Source of the DNA: Onthophagus taurus
Lineage: Eukaryota > Arthropoda > Insecta > Coleoptera > Scarabaeidae
Direction: 5' to 3'
DNA length: 64,000 nucleotides
NCBI RefSeq assembly: GCF_036711975.1
Contig: NC_091967.1
Span: 18,042,001-18,106,000 of the forward strand
Shown in pieces: positions 20,016 through 32,094 of the stretch. The notes under the pieces were generated by a model, which saw only the letters and a program-made list of their open reading frames with translations, searched no databases and was not told the DNA's origin. The translations under genes were made by a program, and so were the position numbers. How positions within the stretch are numbered: position 1 is the stretch's first letter; the number at the start of each line of letters is the position of its first letter.

Positions 20016-23000
20016 AAATCCATTATAATTTACGAAAAATAAATTAACTTTAACTCGTATTGGACCTTTTAATAAATGTCAGATCGATCAACATCAGTGA
20101 TTTTCATCTCCACCAGTTTCCGGATGCCTTCTAGTGAGAATAGCGTGCCATTAAGATGTTGAAGGGATATCTTTAGCTATGTTCGGGTGCTATATTGTGT
20201 GGAGGGTTTTTAGAGGTTTTTCATTACTACGGTTCACACATAAAACTAATTCAGAATTAATTTACAACTTACTTTTCACCAATTCGCTTTTTATAATAAT
20301 ACTGTTGACACCGTGAGATTGAGTGAAACTTAATATGATTTAGTGTTTAGTTACATAACTAACTATAAAATAAGCGTAAGGTGACGTAAATCGGTTTTCT
20401 AGTCGAATTTATGCTTCTGTAAGAGTGAGCCCGAAGGCAATTACGCAGTATGGACAAATGTAGATTTTGCAGGGATTTACTAAAATATGTAGGCTATATT
20501 ATTGGTGTTGGTAGTTTGAATGTAAATTTTAATCCGATTTTTTCTGCCATCAGCCGATTTTTTCATTAACGTCTTAAACGATCAAGAGTATACAGTTTGT
20601 CTATTCAACTGTATGTAGATGTGCTTGGGATAAGATTAAGAAATGCATGTTCTACATCCCTGCGTTTACTCCCCCATATTTTACTCTGAAATTCGTAGTA
20701 CTGACTATAACTAATCATTTTAGTTTAGTTCGTGTCGCAAAGTTAATTATAAACCTCGCCATAACTTAATATTGTTACTAATAATTTCCACACACCAAAT
20801 CGAGACATTCAAAAGATCTTTTAGTTTACATGTTGATATTTGATTTTATTAAAAATAAACATGTTTCTCTTTGAAACGCTTATTACAAAGTACTTTGTAA
20901 TAAAGATACATATCTACTTATACACAAAAAATGTAGATAATCTTCCACAATATGAATTAACCATCAAGATAATAAATAAAACCTTATCTATTATACAACG
21001 AAAATGTTCTCTAACATAGTATTAATATAAAAACGCGAGAATATCTTTTTTTTCTAATATACAAAAACATCGAAATTTATGATTTTTTTTTCAAGATTCT
21101 TTTTGTATGCTAGAAAGAAATACTTTTATGCTTCGAATAACTTCAGCGATTTGTACATCGACTGAAAACGACCATGTACATAATCACAACACACAAATTC
21201 GTTTAGATGTAGAACAAAAATAATACCTAAACAATTTAAAAAATAAATAAGAAAAGACACAAAGATGAATGTTGCACCGACCAATAATATAAATATTTTT
21301 GCTAATTAGGTTAGCGATATTGATTTATTAATTAAAAAAAGATAAATATTAATTAAATACCAACAGAGAAAGAGAACTGAGAGTAATCGCACGTTGACTG
21401 TTATTTATTAACGACTTAATTAACTTTAAGAACCCTTTAAAAAGATTATTAACCGTATTTAAATGATGATTGGTAGATTTACTTAAAATTGTGTCTGTGA
21501 CTTATATGAAATTCTGCAATAACCGTAATTACTAGGTGTTTATAAATTTAATTTTTTATTTCTTAGCCAACGTACAATAGTATTCAAAAATCGTGTCATA
21601 CGAATTATAACAAATTATTTTGTAAAAATTATTGATTATAAGAATCGTTCGTGACAGGATTTTTGAACTAATCGGTTCATACAACGTAGTTAAGTGCATC
21701 ATATACAGCCCATTCCATTCGATCATTGTGATGTACAATCAATTATTGTGTTTATGAAAGAATGATTGGAACAATACAGATTGAATGAGCTACGCTGACC
21801 ATCCACATTAGAATTACAAATTTTATCGACATCTAAATGTCTATGAATATGCATCTAACAACAAAAACATTGTATAGTACTAAACTTGTATATAAAAAAA
21901 AAAGTCTTGTATATTAAACCGTGTGTATATAAATGAAAATATCAAAAGTCTTTTGTCAGGTACAATTATATGCTTTTCGAGCCCAGAGCATGTCATTGAT
22001 CCTTTAAAAATCTGATTTTGTGAATACTGATGTATAAAGGAGATATTAAGAGAGTATAATATTATATGGTGTTAATGTTGTTTGTAACAATAAAATTCTC
22101 TTTTTGTTTCATTTTTTTCTTTTTATCATCCCTCATTAATCTTAAAAATGAAGTTAAAGAAGATTGATTAGGTAAGTAAAAAGTCTTATTAGATCTTTTT
22201 AATTTAATTTACAAAGCGTAGTTAATTAACCTTAATAATTAAAATCCACGCAATTAGATTAGTTACACTTTTTCGTTTTAACCGTTTTAAAGGCGAGAGA
22301 AAATCTCGGATTTGGAATCCTCGGATCTGAGGTTTTCACTCCAATAGTATTTCTTCAACACGGGATAGCAATTCTTAAAGTCAGCATCTCCGTCGTATAG
22401 GTTGAAAGTCGTTAAAATAATTAAACTCTCTTGAGTCGAGAGGAGAAATCGATAAGTTACGCCACTACTAAAAATTGAACTTCTTTTCTACTTTTACAGC
22501 TTGAAATTAAAACGGAAAACGAATGAAAATTTCCATTTTTAAATTAAACAATAACCGAAATTCTATTCTCTTATTATTTGTAAAATATAAACAAATACTA
22601 CTAGTATTTACAATAACTAAATACGCCTTTGATCCTTGGAACCTTTGATTTGTCCCCGTCTCAGCAAATTAATTAACCTAATTAATTCTGGATTGCATTG
22701 TCACTCCCTTAGTAGTAGTAATCAACTCCTAGCTCTAGTGCATCCTAATATAGCGACTTGTTTTCCTCGCTCCAAACAATTAATTGTTTAATTTTGAAAA
22801 CACTTTTAATCGTAATACTCGAAACATAAAGTAAGATCCATCTCATTATAATTCGTGCCGTCCGTTTCTACTAAAACTTCGACGTTAACCAGGTTTAACA
22901 ATTTAACTTTAAGAACTTCCCAAAATGGATTTTCACCTGTTCAAAGCTACGGGATTTGAATGCAGCATGAACTTTCGACTTGCTAAATACACCAACTACG

Positions 23001-23415
23001 ACACATAAATGCATTACAAGTTGCCGTTTTACGATGAGTAAGTTTAAATTAACTGTAATTACTTAAATAAGTATATGAGGAGGGTTATTTTCATTGGAAC
23101 AAGAAATTTTTTTACTTTTTTGGGAAATAAGCGTCATTTCTTTTAAGATTATGTGGATTTGAGTGAAAAATTATGATGTATTAAACATCTCTTCTTCTGC
23201 AGGCTTAGTAACATCGTCAATAAGCTGATCTCCTTGCGATAACTCAAAATTATAAGATAAGCTAATCACTTATCCAAGTTCATCATTGAAAAAATTAGAA
23301 ATTTTTGCCACGTTGAAGACATTTCAAAATTCACTACTACTTCTTACTTGGCGTTAAAAAAAACTACCTACTGTACAAAACTCCTCAACTTCACAATGCA
23401 ATATCATACATTTCC
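20016..23415. other. Intergenic AT-rich DNA
   Basis: No exon is supported. The only structured item I see is the long palindrome at 20880-20903. A patch at 22.62-22.96 kb is less AT-rich and has several AATTAA homeodomain-like words, but no coding potential. Confidence 0.4.
20880..20903. repeat. Perfect 24-bp palindrome
   Basis: The half-site TTATTACAAAGT is followed directly by its exact reverse complement with no loop. It is AT-rich, which lowers its rarity, but a 24-bp exact palindrome is still uncommon by chance. It could be a dimeric protein-binding site or a transposon scar. Confidence 0.5.
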
Positions 23416-23427
23416 AATATAATAAGC

Positions 23428-25170
23428 CGAGGTTGGTAATCATTATGCCGAGGTCGCTTGCGGCCGAGGCGCTACAATTCCTTGGTATATTTTTCGAGTT
23501 GATAGACTGTTAATTGTAAGTGTTTCGGGCTTAATCGGCTTTTGGTAAAATTTAAAGAAGAATATGTTAGATTGTGTCTATAATTAAACCGAAGTCACTT
23601 TTCGCCGAGGTGCAACAATATCATGAGAAGTTTCGGGTTTATGTGACATTAATTATAAAGCTTGAAATGGCTAAATTCAGAACAGAAAATGAAGAACATT
23701 GGCTATAATTAAGCTCAGATCGCTTGCGGCTGGGGTTTTATAATTTATGTCAAATCAACCCGAAAGTAGTTATTACATTGCACGTTATAGATTTTCTGTA
23801 CAAACTATAACCGAGATCGGTTGTGACCGAGGCACTACATTGTATTAACTAATTTCCGGTTAATATGAAAGTAATTCTAAAGCCTCGATTGCGAATGATG
23901 TCGGCTAAATAACTCCAGAGAACGTTGAATTTTACTTAATTAAACCGATGCCGCTTGGGGTAATCACATTCCAGCGCCTCGATCGAATGCGGCCTTGCCT
24001 CAATCGTGCAGAATCACACATTTGCAAAATAATCAGACGAAGTTAATAGTCTCTTTAATATACAAAAAAGATTATAGAAAGCAGATAAGTAATTATAAGC
24101 AAATAACTTTATTTACAATGATATACAAAATAGAGCAATATGTTCCATCCTAGGAAGATTAAACAAGCTTTAAGAGAAACTTAAAAAAAAATGAATATGA
24201 TTTCCAATATTCATAGTATTTATTTGATTTGATAAAGTGTTTGAAAGTGTACAGAATGCAGCATTGGAATTAATGGGTGAATAGAGTAAAGTTTGCTGAA
24301 TAATGAAACCAAACCACTTTATATATCTCAATCAAAATACACCGCTAATAACGCAAGAGAAGAAATAACACGCAGAATGGCATTGGGATAGAAAATCCAA
24401 AAGCATAGAAATGAAAAAAAAAAAGAAAATTGTAAAAATCATGACAGGGAGCATGATTTATGGTTGCGAGACGAGAACATTAACAAGTAAAATAATAAAG
24501 AAGATCACAGTAACAGCAAGAGCAATCCATAGGATAATTGGAATTATGAAATAAGATACAAAGACCAAGAGATAGATGATATCGGCAAAATATTACTTGA
24601 AAGAAAATGGAATTGGCGGGTCATACAATAAGGACATGAAATGGACTAACAAAATTTTAGCATAATACCTAATAAACAAAAGAAAGAAAGAAAGAAGGTA
24701 GACTAACAGCCAGCTGACAATGAGACGATAAGTTGAGAATGACGGAAGTGTAAGCTAATATAGAGTAGCTTGGAACCGACTAGAATGGAATAGAATGGAT
24801 AGTACAAAGACGTGTGGCTTTACCTGGATTACACCTCAAGACAATTCGAACTCAATCCCAGTAGAGGAACACTGAGGTTAACACCGAAATAGTTACCCCC
24901 ATAAATGTGAATGAATTAATTTATTTTGAAGATAAAAATTAAGTTTAATATAAAAATGTATATCATTGAATTGTAATTTTTATTGGTAATTGTAGAGCCT
25001 CGGCTAAATAAGACCAGAGGACTTTAAATTTTACTTAATATTAACAACAAGCTTTAATAGAGTCTTGGTAGTGAACAACCTCGAATAAACTAACAGAGGA
25101 CGTTGCATTTTAATTAATTAAGCCGAGGTCATTTGCAGCAGAGGATCTATCATTAATGATAAATCAACCC
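23428..25170. repeat. Degenerate GC-rich repeat array
   Basis: A motif of the form AAGCCGAGGTCGCTTGCGGC followed by CGAGG and CTACA recurs in worn form near 23447, 23587, 23712, 23809, 23944 and 25122, against an AT-rich background. The spacing between the first five is about 97-140 bp. The last copy is separated from the others by about 1 kb that contains a LINE fragment, suggesting the LINE inserted into the array. Family not identified. Confidence 0.55.
24340..24890 (+). pseudogene. Decayed LINE 3' fragment inside the GC-rich array
   Basis: Plus-strand frames contain IVKIMTGSMIYGCETRTLTSK, the conserved YGCETWTL block after the reverse transcriptase domain of many insect LINEs, then a worn C-terminal part ending near CAAGACAATTCGAACTCAATCC. 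No intact frame remains. Confidence 0.65.
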
Positions 25171-25782
25171 AAAACTAGTTTTGGTATTTTCGAAGTCTAG
25201 CCAACATTCTAAACTGGAAAAAATGTCTGGATGTACACTGGCCAAATTCTAAACACCTAAAGAATGTCTGTAGTTGCACTAATGCACCATTTCTTTGTGC
25301 TAGCTAATCTCCCATTTCACTTTCATTGACAATCCGGATGGATAATACTTTGAATCGTAAGACCAAGTCCATTTTGCTTAAAACGGATGAAAAAAGTAAT
25401 CTTCGAAGATTTTTGCCGACGTTTCCAAAGGTTATAATCATAGACGAGTGGCGAATATTGATCCAAATCCTCGTTATTATAATGTAGACATATAACGTGT
25501 TCTGGACAGCAATACTAATCGCTTTGTGGCTGTCATGATATTTGCAGGTAAGTCAAGTTTCTCATGGTCTTGTTGTTCGTGATACTTAGGGCCGGCTTCG
25601 AAGACTTCGGCAGGCACGCTACCATGGTATTTTTTAAGAACAAGCAGCAAACATTTCGAGTCGAATTAGTTCCAATCATTTCTTTATTCATCTAGAGTTC
25701 GAAATTAACTGTAAATTTTAATTTGTCATTTGGACAAATACTCTATTTGCATTGAATTACATCAATCCCCTCACAGACACTG
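25171..25782. other. Intergenic DNA, nothing firm
   Basis: A good donor-like sequence TTTGCAG|GTAAGT on the plus strand lies near 25.55 kb, preceded by a short open stretch, but an in-frame stop is close and no acceptor or homology supports an exon. Confidence 0.35.
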
Positions 25783-26235
25783 TTATTTTAATAACACAAA
25801 TATTTGTTGGCGCCTCCTAGGCATGTAGAATATAACATTTCTTATTTTGTCCGCCACATAAATCACAATACAATACACGATTTCGTTAAACTGAGATATT
25901 TTGTAGCAATATTGGTGACACACAAACAATAAAACGGAATTTAAAGTGAATAAAGGGTTTCTTTTGCCAAAGTGGGTAAAGTCTGAACCTGCTGTAGGTT
26001 GAAACGTTACGAAATTTGCTTCGGTTTCATTCATCCACATGTTAAATTGTTTAGCTTTACCTTTATGAACTTTTAAATCTCGTGGAAGATCGTCGTTTTG
26101 AGATTTTACTTTATTTCGTACTTCAAACGCTCGCAATAACTGCATACATACATCAGTCGCTGGTGTACCGAAACGCAAATTAAAATTTGTAGAGAAAGCT
26201 TTCTCCACATTCTTGATTTTTTTTACAATGTACAA
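25783..26235 (-). pseudogene. Relic of an unnamed multicopy insect protein family (central part)
   Basis: The 150-codon open stretch carries FNLRFGTPATDVCMQ, then VHKGKAKQF and MNETEANFVTF. This matches the FNL.FG.PATDVC... VH..RAKAF ... VTF region of a large uncharacterised insect family, likely of transposon origin. The expected downstream D-containing blocks are absent and the frame ends in unrelated sequence, so this is a fragment. The relic at 7.0-7.2 kb seems to be the preceding part of the same family. Function unknown. Confidence 0.5.
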
Positions 26236-29200
26236 AATACGTTTTGGAGAGATTTCAAATAGCTTCTCAAAGAATTACTTGCAAACAATAAAAATTTCTT
26301 TACCTTTGCGTAAAATTTACATAATTCACAATTTAGTAGTTAAATGTATTTTACTCACTACCGAACATGAAAGTTAAGAAGCTTGAATTTGCAGTAACAA
26401 ACATTGAATTTTGGCTATTTCTAGTGTCAAGATTATATCTGTGAACTAATACTTTTCCAAAATCATTCATTTTATAACTATGAATGTTTGCTAACGACGA
26501 TGACAATAAAACACTACATGACATGTAAACAACGCAGCGACACGTGCTCTACTAAACCCTGTGTAAAGGATTTGTGTACATTTGGAACAAAACATGAAAT
26601 TGTTTTTTGAAAATATTATTTTCTAGACTTATTGTTTCGCTTTGTAAAAACATTATTTTATGAATGTACTCTTTGTGAATTAAATTTACAACACAGGAAT
26701 TTAATACAATTTGATACAGTAGCAAGAAAGCGATGCACTGGGTTTGAAGAACCTCATATGTTCTTAATTAAAAAGTACAATAATTGTATTGATAACGGAA
26801 ATTGCGTAAAAGTAGGTAATTGAAAGATATACTTTTATTTTAGAACGAATTTCATGTTATTCTTACATTTATTTATTATTGAAAAATTGACGATAAAAAT
26901 TAGTGACGTTTTAAAAGTTTTTGAAAAGACGTCATTGACGTTAAACTTTTACTGGGCCCATTAAAGACCCTTTCATCGTAAATTTCTGGATGTATTCTAA
27001 AGGTTAACCCGTGAGCGACATGAAAATCGACATGTTGTCGACAAGTTTTTATCGATAACGAACTTTGCCACTTCCGAAAACCACTATCTATATTAAACTT
27101 AAAAAAATCGATCTTGCAGAACACGAAAATATTTATGAAAATGTCAAAATAACGTATAAAAATCGTTCCATAACGTGTTTTTCCCTTGAGATTATGTAGG
27201 TCCCAAACAATAAAGCGAGTAGACAGTAACAAATTGTTAAATTATACAGTTTTATTTAGAACTGTCGTGTTACATGTTTTGGTGATTTGTGATTGTATTT
27301 TTTCTTCGATCTAAATTCAAATTTAGATAAATTTAAGTTCAAAATTTCGCTACACCGAATTCGTATTTAATCAAATCGGTTATTGAAGCTAAACTTCCCG
27401 CACAGTTGCAAAAGGCAATTGGACCAATTCCTTAACTCTAATCACAGTTTATAATTATTAAACCGTCGAGAGTAGCACAATTTCGAAGCAACTTTACTAT
27501 TCAAAATTGCAATCGGTCTCCTTCATTGAAATTGTACTTATTCAATATATTAATTAATTTCAAATTTTAGAACTTTACCGGCGCATCCACCAGTTAATTC
27601 ATCACTTTTTTAGCAGTTTTGTTTTTCTACTATGGTTTAATAACTAATGAAATTAAGATATTAATTGAATACATTTCAAGCAACATTGAATACTATTCAA
27701 TGTTAAACGCAGTTAAACTTCGAAACTAGTTAATAATGAAACAGAACCCTTTCCTGTTATACATTGTTTACTCAACTGTGTTCATATGTTTATACACCAT
27801 CTCATATGTTTTCCTTGCACTGAAAACTATTGTATTTATCTTTAATTAAATTTTTAATTTCAATTTTCAATTTAATCTTTTATTCAATTTTTAGATAAAG
27901 TGACTCAATAACAAAGCGGGTTGAAATGGTCTTTTTGGTTCATTTTAAAAATAATGGGATCGTTTTGCAAATATGAACGCATGAATGCATATAACTTTTC
28001 CATATGAAACGATTCCCCACTTCTATTATCCCCGTTTATATTATGAGTTTCACCCATCACGAGGCTGATTTATACCGATGCTTATCCGGCTCCCGTCCTG
28101 CCCTTGGCGTTTAGCGAACAGACGAATTTCTTTCGTCCGGATTTTTAATCTCCGGGCACATTCCAGGCGTAGCTTTCAACCCCTCGACGAAAATTGTTAT
28201 TACCCCGCCCAGCCAGGAACTTAATATGGAAAAATTGTGCAAAGTCAGAAAGAAAAAAAGAACCTTCAGTGAATGAAAAATACTGCTGGAGATTAGGTGA
28301 TGTAAAATGAAAAATATTTCAAAAATAACTTTTATTTGTTTATAATTATCATCTCATCTTCTTAACACATTAAATTTAATTAAAATCTTAATTCTGTTAC
28401 TTGAGATTTAATTGCAATAAGAAAATTAATTTTTCGTAATACAAATCGATACTTTCAATCTAACCCAACCTTTAAGAAAATGTGTTCATTTCCCACAAAT
28501 ATTTCTTATTCATCTCGATGTAGAACCTACTTCGATTGAGAACACGTAATATCAATGACCCTCTAACCGCAAAGCACTCAAGCCAAGCTTACACTAGGTC
28601 AAGTCTATTGGCACGGCACAAAGCGTCTTCAATATCCTTTTGTACCTAAAAGACCTAAAGGAGCTCAACCTTTGTATTCAATAGTACATCTTATTAAACA
28701 AAAGCTGGGACGAAATTGTATTAATGACACCCTGATGTTCAGTAAATCCTAGTATTCATATACAAATTAAACATAAAGCACATATTGAATATGATTTAGT
28801 AAAAAATTAAATTATATTAATACTTGTTTCAATTATAAATGTACAAATATATGCCGAAATATCAAATAAAATTAAGACATTTCAAGCAAATTGGTCAGAC
28901 ATTTATAAAGCTATCAAAAAATTAATACATATCTTTAAAGAAGCTGTTCATAATCACAAGTTTACTAAAGTAGTACTGATGGACAAATAATATTTAGAAA
29001 AATATATGATCGATGTTCTTGAAAGGGGTTACTATAACAGCTGTTGAAATTTCCTCATAGCAATCAATAACAGTACTAATAACATTAATTTGGGTTTTTA
29101 TGCAGACCACGTCATTTCCTGACCAACCCAATAAAACCACAAAGCTAAGCAATTCAACTCGATAGCAAGCTAATTGAAATTCGAAGCAAAGTATCCCATC

Positions 29201-29340
29201 CCTAAAGCTACTCCAAAGCAAGTTAATCCAAACCTAAAGGAAGCTTAACTAGGACGTAAGCCAACTCCAAACAAAGTTAACAAATCTCCAAGGCAATGCA
29301 AATATGAACTACGGTTGGATTTTTTTATATAACTAATAAC
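26236..29340. other. Intergenic AT-rich DNA
   Basis: Short frames at 26.6-27.2 kb have no recognisable domain. The notable item is a GC-rich patch at 28.02-28.23 kb. No RNA gene is seen. Confidence 0.4.
28020..28230. promoter_or_regulatory. GC-rich patch, candidate conserved non-coding element
   Basis: About 200 bases with GC-rich words (ATCCGGCTCCCGTCCTGCCC, CCCCGCCCAGCCAGG) stand out from more than 1 kb of AT-rich flank on each side. All frames have stops and no repeat partner is visible in the window. It could be an enhancer or a buried UTR. Support is compositional only. Confidence 0.25.
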
Positions 29341-29365
29341 TGATAAAGTTTTTTATCTGAAATCG

Positions 29366-31417
29366 GTGGTCTTTACGCATCCTCCTACACCTTGGTTAAC
29401 TTTTACTATAAGAGTGATGATGGGTTTACGTGATAGAGCTCTCAGGAAATACAGAGCAACTAGATTAAATGCTAATTTGTGCTATTATAGGGACTTGCGC
29501 AATTTGATAGCTACTGCTATTATAAGTGAAAAAAAGGGCATATCTCGATTATTGTTTGCGTACAAAATCACCTAGGGAAATGTGGAATACTTTGAAAAAT
29601 TTGAGAATTAGTGGAAAAAACATATCAGTCAATTACTATTAACGATCATTTCATTAATTCGATACAACTCGCATTTCTAATAACTACTACACTTCAAATT
29701 TTGTTTGTGGTGTGTCCGGTGACTTAGCTATGAATTTTTCTGTAGTTGAGGAGAGTGATGTAATGAAGGCTTTACTGACTATTAAAACTAATTCTGTCGG
29801 CCCTGACGGTGTGAGCTTACAAATGATTAAACCATGTCTACCTGTTTTACTGCCCTACATCACACACGTAATTAATGCATGTATAATTGAATCGCTATTT
29901 CCAGATAAATGGAAATGTTCGCTGGTTGTACCACTACCCAAAAAATCTGGTTATCACTTTAAATAATATTACACCCGTATCGGTTCTTCCGGTTCTGTCT
30001 AAGGTACTGGAAAAGATACAGTTGTATCACAGTTAACGGGTCACCTAAATCAGTTTGAAATCTTGCCCGATTTGCAGTCAGGTTTTAGTTCTGGCTACAG
30101 TTGTGCCACTGCGCTGGCAAACGTTATGGATGACATTGTTATGGCTAGGGATGCGGGATTAACTACAGTGCTTGTGCTTTTGGATTTTTCAAAGGCTTTT
30201 GATATGATCGATCATAGGTTGCTGTTGTGTATGCTTCATTATGTTGGGATGAGCCGGTGTGGTGTTCAGTTAATGGATAATTATTTGCGAAATCGTACAC
30301 AGAGTGTGTTGTTTGAGGGCAGTCGCTCCAGCATCTCAATCATGAAATCGGGCGTGCCCCCAAGGCTCAGTGCTTGGTCCACTACTGTACTCGATATATA
30401 CACTGAATATTCAAAAATGCATTCGTACTTGTCGCTATCATCTCTATGCGCGGATGATACACAGATATATTACTCCTTTAAGCCATCGGATGTTGCGTTG
30501 GCTTCTAGTCAAATCAATCAGGACTGAGTGGGATTATCCGCTTTGCGGATGTTCACGGTTTAGTGGTGAATTCGGATGAAACTGTTGATTTGGTCTTTGC
30601 GAATGGAAGAAATAAACTGGCTGAGCAGCGGGATCTGGGATTACTTATTGGGGGGGCTGAGGTGATGTATCAGGATTCAGCTAGGTATTTGGGAGTCTGG
30701 ATATATTCAGAATTAAGATTGAGGAAGTTTGTGTCAGTTTAAAGCTGTTATATTCACACAAAGCGGTTTTAAATGTCAAACTTAAAAAATTGTTATGCGA
30801 GTCATTTGTACTATCACATTTTAATTACAACAAGTTAGTGCTGGTATCTATGGTTTAAACGTCATCAGCATGTTTCTCATATATTAGAGGCCGCCAAGTG
30901 GCTAAATATGTGGAAGAGAAGGTTTTTACATACCGCTTTGTTTTTTCATAGTGTGGTGACTTGGCGAATGCCTCCTTACCTGTACTGTCGTATAACTTAC
31001 AAAACTGATATTCACAATCGATTCAGGCGTAAGGGTGCAATTCCAAGGCATAGGACTCAACTATTTAAGAAATCATTTTCATACAATGTTGGAAAACATT
31101 TCATTGATCTTAATAGTTGCTTTTGTTTTACGTGAAATATGAATTTAAAAAGGCTGTCATAAAATGTAGATCTGAACTGCGGTGAGGTTGGATTCGTTAG
31201 GTGTGGCAATGTTCGATGTATTCAAATTGGTCATTTAGTGGTTCTGATCAAATGCTGTTTGAGGCATTTAGCTTAATCTATCTATATTGTTATCTATCTA
31301 CATTGTTTGAAAGAAATTTTTTTTTTCGGGCTGTGTGGAGGAGTGGATCGTTACTATGTTACGAGCCAAACGCAGTCAATTCGATTGTAATATATATTGC
31401 TTTTGTAAAATTTTTTT
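29366..31417 (+). pseudogene. Jockey-superfamily LINE, frameshifted ORF2
   Basis: Ordered pieces of a non-LTR retrotransposon ORF2 follow each other: a linker before the reverse transcriptase (MMGLRDRALRKYRATR), the N-terminal RT block (TNSVGPDGVSLQMIKP, WKCSLVVPLPKK), the fingers-palm block (GFSSGYSCATALANV, LVLLDFSKAFD) and the catalytic block (ADDTQIYYSF), then the C-terminal FLHTALFFHSVVTWRMPPYLY. A one-base excess in a C-run near 30360 and a two-base excess before ADDTQIY break the frame, and stops follow. The endonuclease is missing, so the copy is 5'-truncated. It is younger than the other LINEs here. Confidence 0.8.
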
Positions 31418-31866
31418 TATAGTAGAAACCACGAGAGCTGGCAGTGACAGATCGCTTAAAAATGGTATGAATCAAGATATGGACGTACGACTTATGTTAG
31501 ATTATTTCACCACATACATTTAAATGTAGGTTATGTTAGTAATGGAGGTTATATGTCAAACATTGTCAAAGATATTATTTAATGATTTTCCTTTCAAAGA
31601 AAACATTTTCAGCTTATGAAAACACTAACAGATTCATGACAACGCTCACAAGACATTTCGATTTGAGGTTATAATTATAGAGTTACATCCTTTAGAAGAA
31701 CAGACGTACTTTTTCGACGTGGCCATTTGAATTGTACAGCAGACATATTAAACTAATGCTATCTCTTTCTAACACACATTACTCTCTAGCGGTTTGTGAA
31801 CTACGTATGGCATTTGTAAGAGCGGAAAACGATGATTTACTGCCAGCTCTCGTGGCGTCTACTATA
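31418..31866. mobile_element. MITE with 28-bp terminal inverted repeats, nested in the LINE tail
   Basis: The left end TATAGTAGAAACCACGAG... and right end ...CTCGTGGCGTCTACTATA pair at 26 of 28 positions. The 449-bp interior has no coding frame. It lies between the LINE coding remnant and the LINE 3' tail, so it probably inserted into the LINE. Superfamily not determined. Confidence 0.6.
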
Positions 31867-31975
31867 TTTGTTTGTTTTTTCTTTTCTCTTTTTTATATAT
31901 TCATGATTGATTTTTTTTAATGTTAAATATGTAAAGTATGTGGGTTGTGCCAATAAATATTATTATAATTATTAT
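31867..31975 (+). mobile_element. 3' UTR and A/T tail of the Jockey-type LINE
   Basis: A T-rich stretch, then GTGCCAATAAATATTATTATAATTATTAT, the kind of AATAAA plus short-repeat tail that ends non-LTR elements. It follows the nested MITE and has the same orientation as the LINE. Confidence 0.5.
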
Positions 31976-32052
31976 CTGGCAATATTAGACCGTTCAAATC
32001 GCGAATTATCCCGATATGTTTTGGTAAATTAATAAAATTGAAAACGACTCAC

Positions 32053-32094
32053 CGAATGGATGTTGTTTCCCTTGGATTTTACTTCGAAGCTCAG
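32053..32094 (-). CDS. 42-nt microexon of an unidentified minus-strand gene
   Basis: On the minus strand a strong acceptor (TTATCTTTTCTTTCCAG) precedes 42 bases of ordinary, non-AT-rich sequence, followed at once by a strong donor (GTGAGTCG). Two frames are open: one reads LSFEVKSKGNNIHS, the other ELRSKIQGKQHPF with split end codons. The length is a multiple of three, so skipping would keep frame. I do not recognise the protein, and no partner exon was found nearby; it must belong to a gene with large introns different from HIP1, which ends upstream of it. It may also be a UTR exon. Confidence 0.45.

Noticed and set aside
25500..25560. Plus-strand exon ending in TTTGCAG|GTAAGT
   Set aside because: Only a short open stretch precedes it, with a nearby in-frame stop, no acceptor and no homology.
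26900..27232. 110-codon minus-strand frame
   Set aside because: No recognisable motif, no splice context; probably chance or transposon debris.
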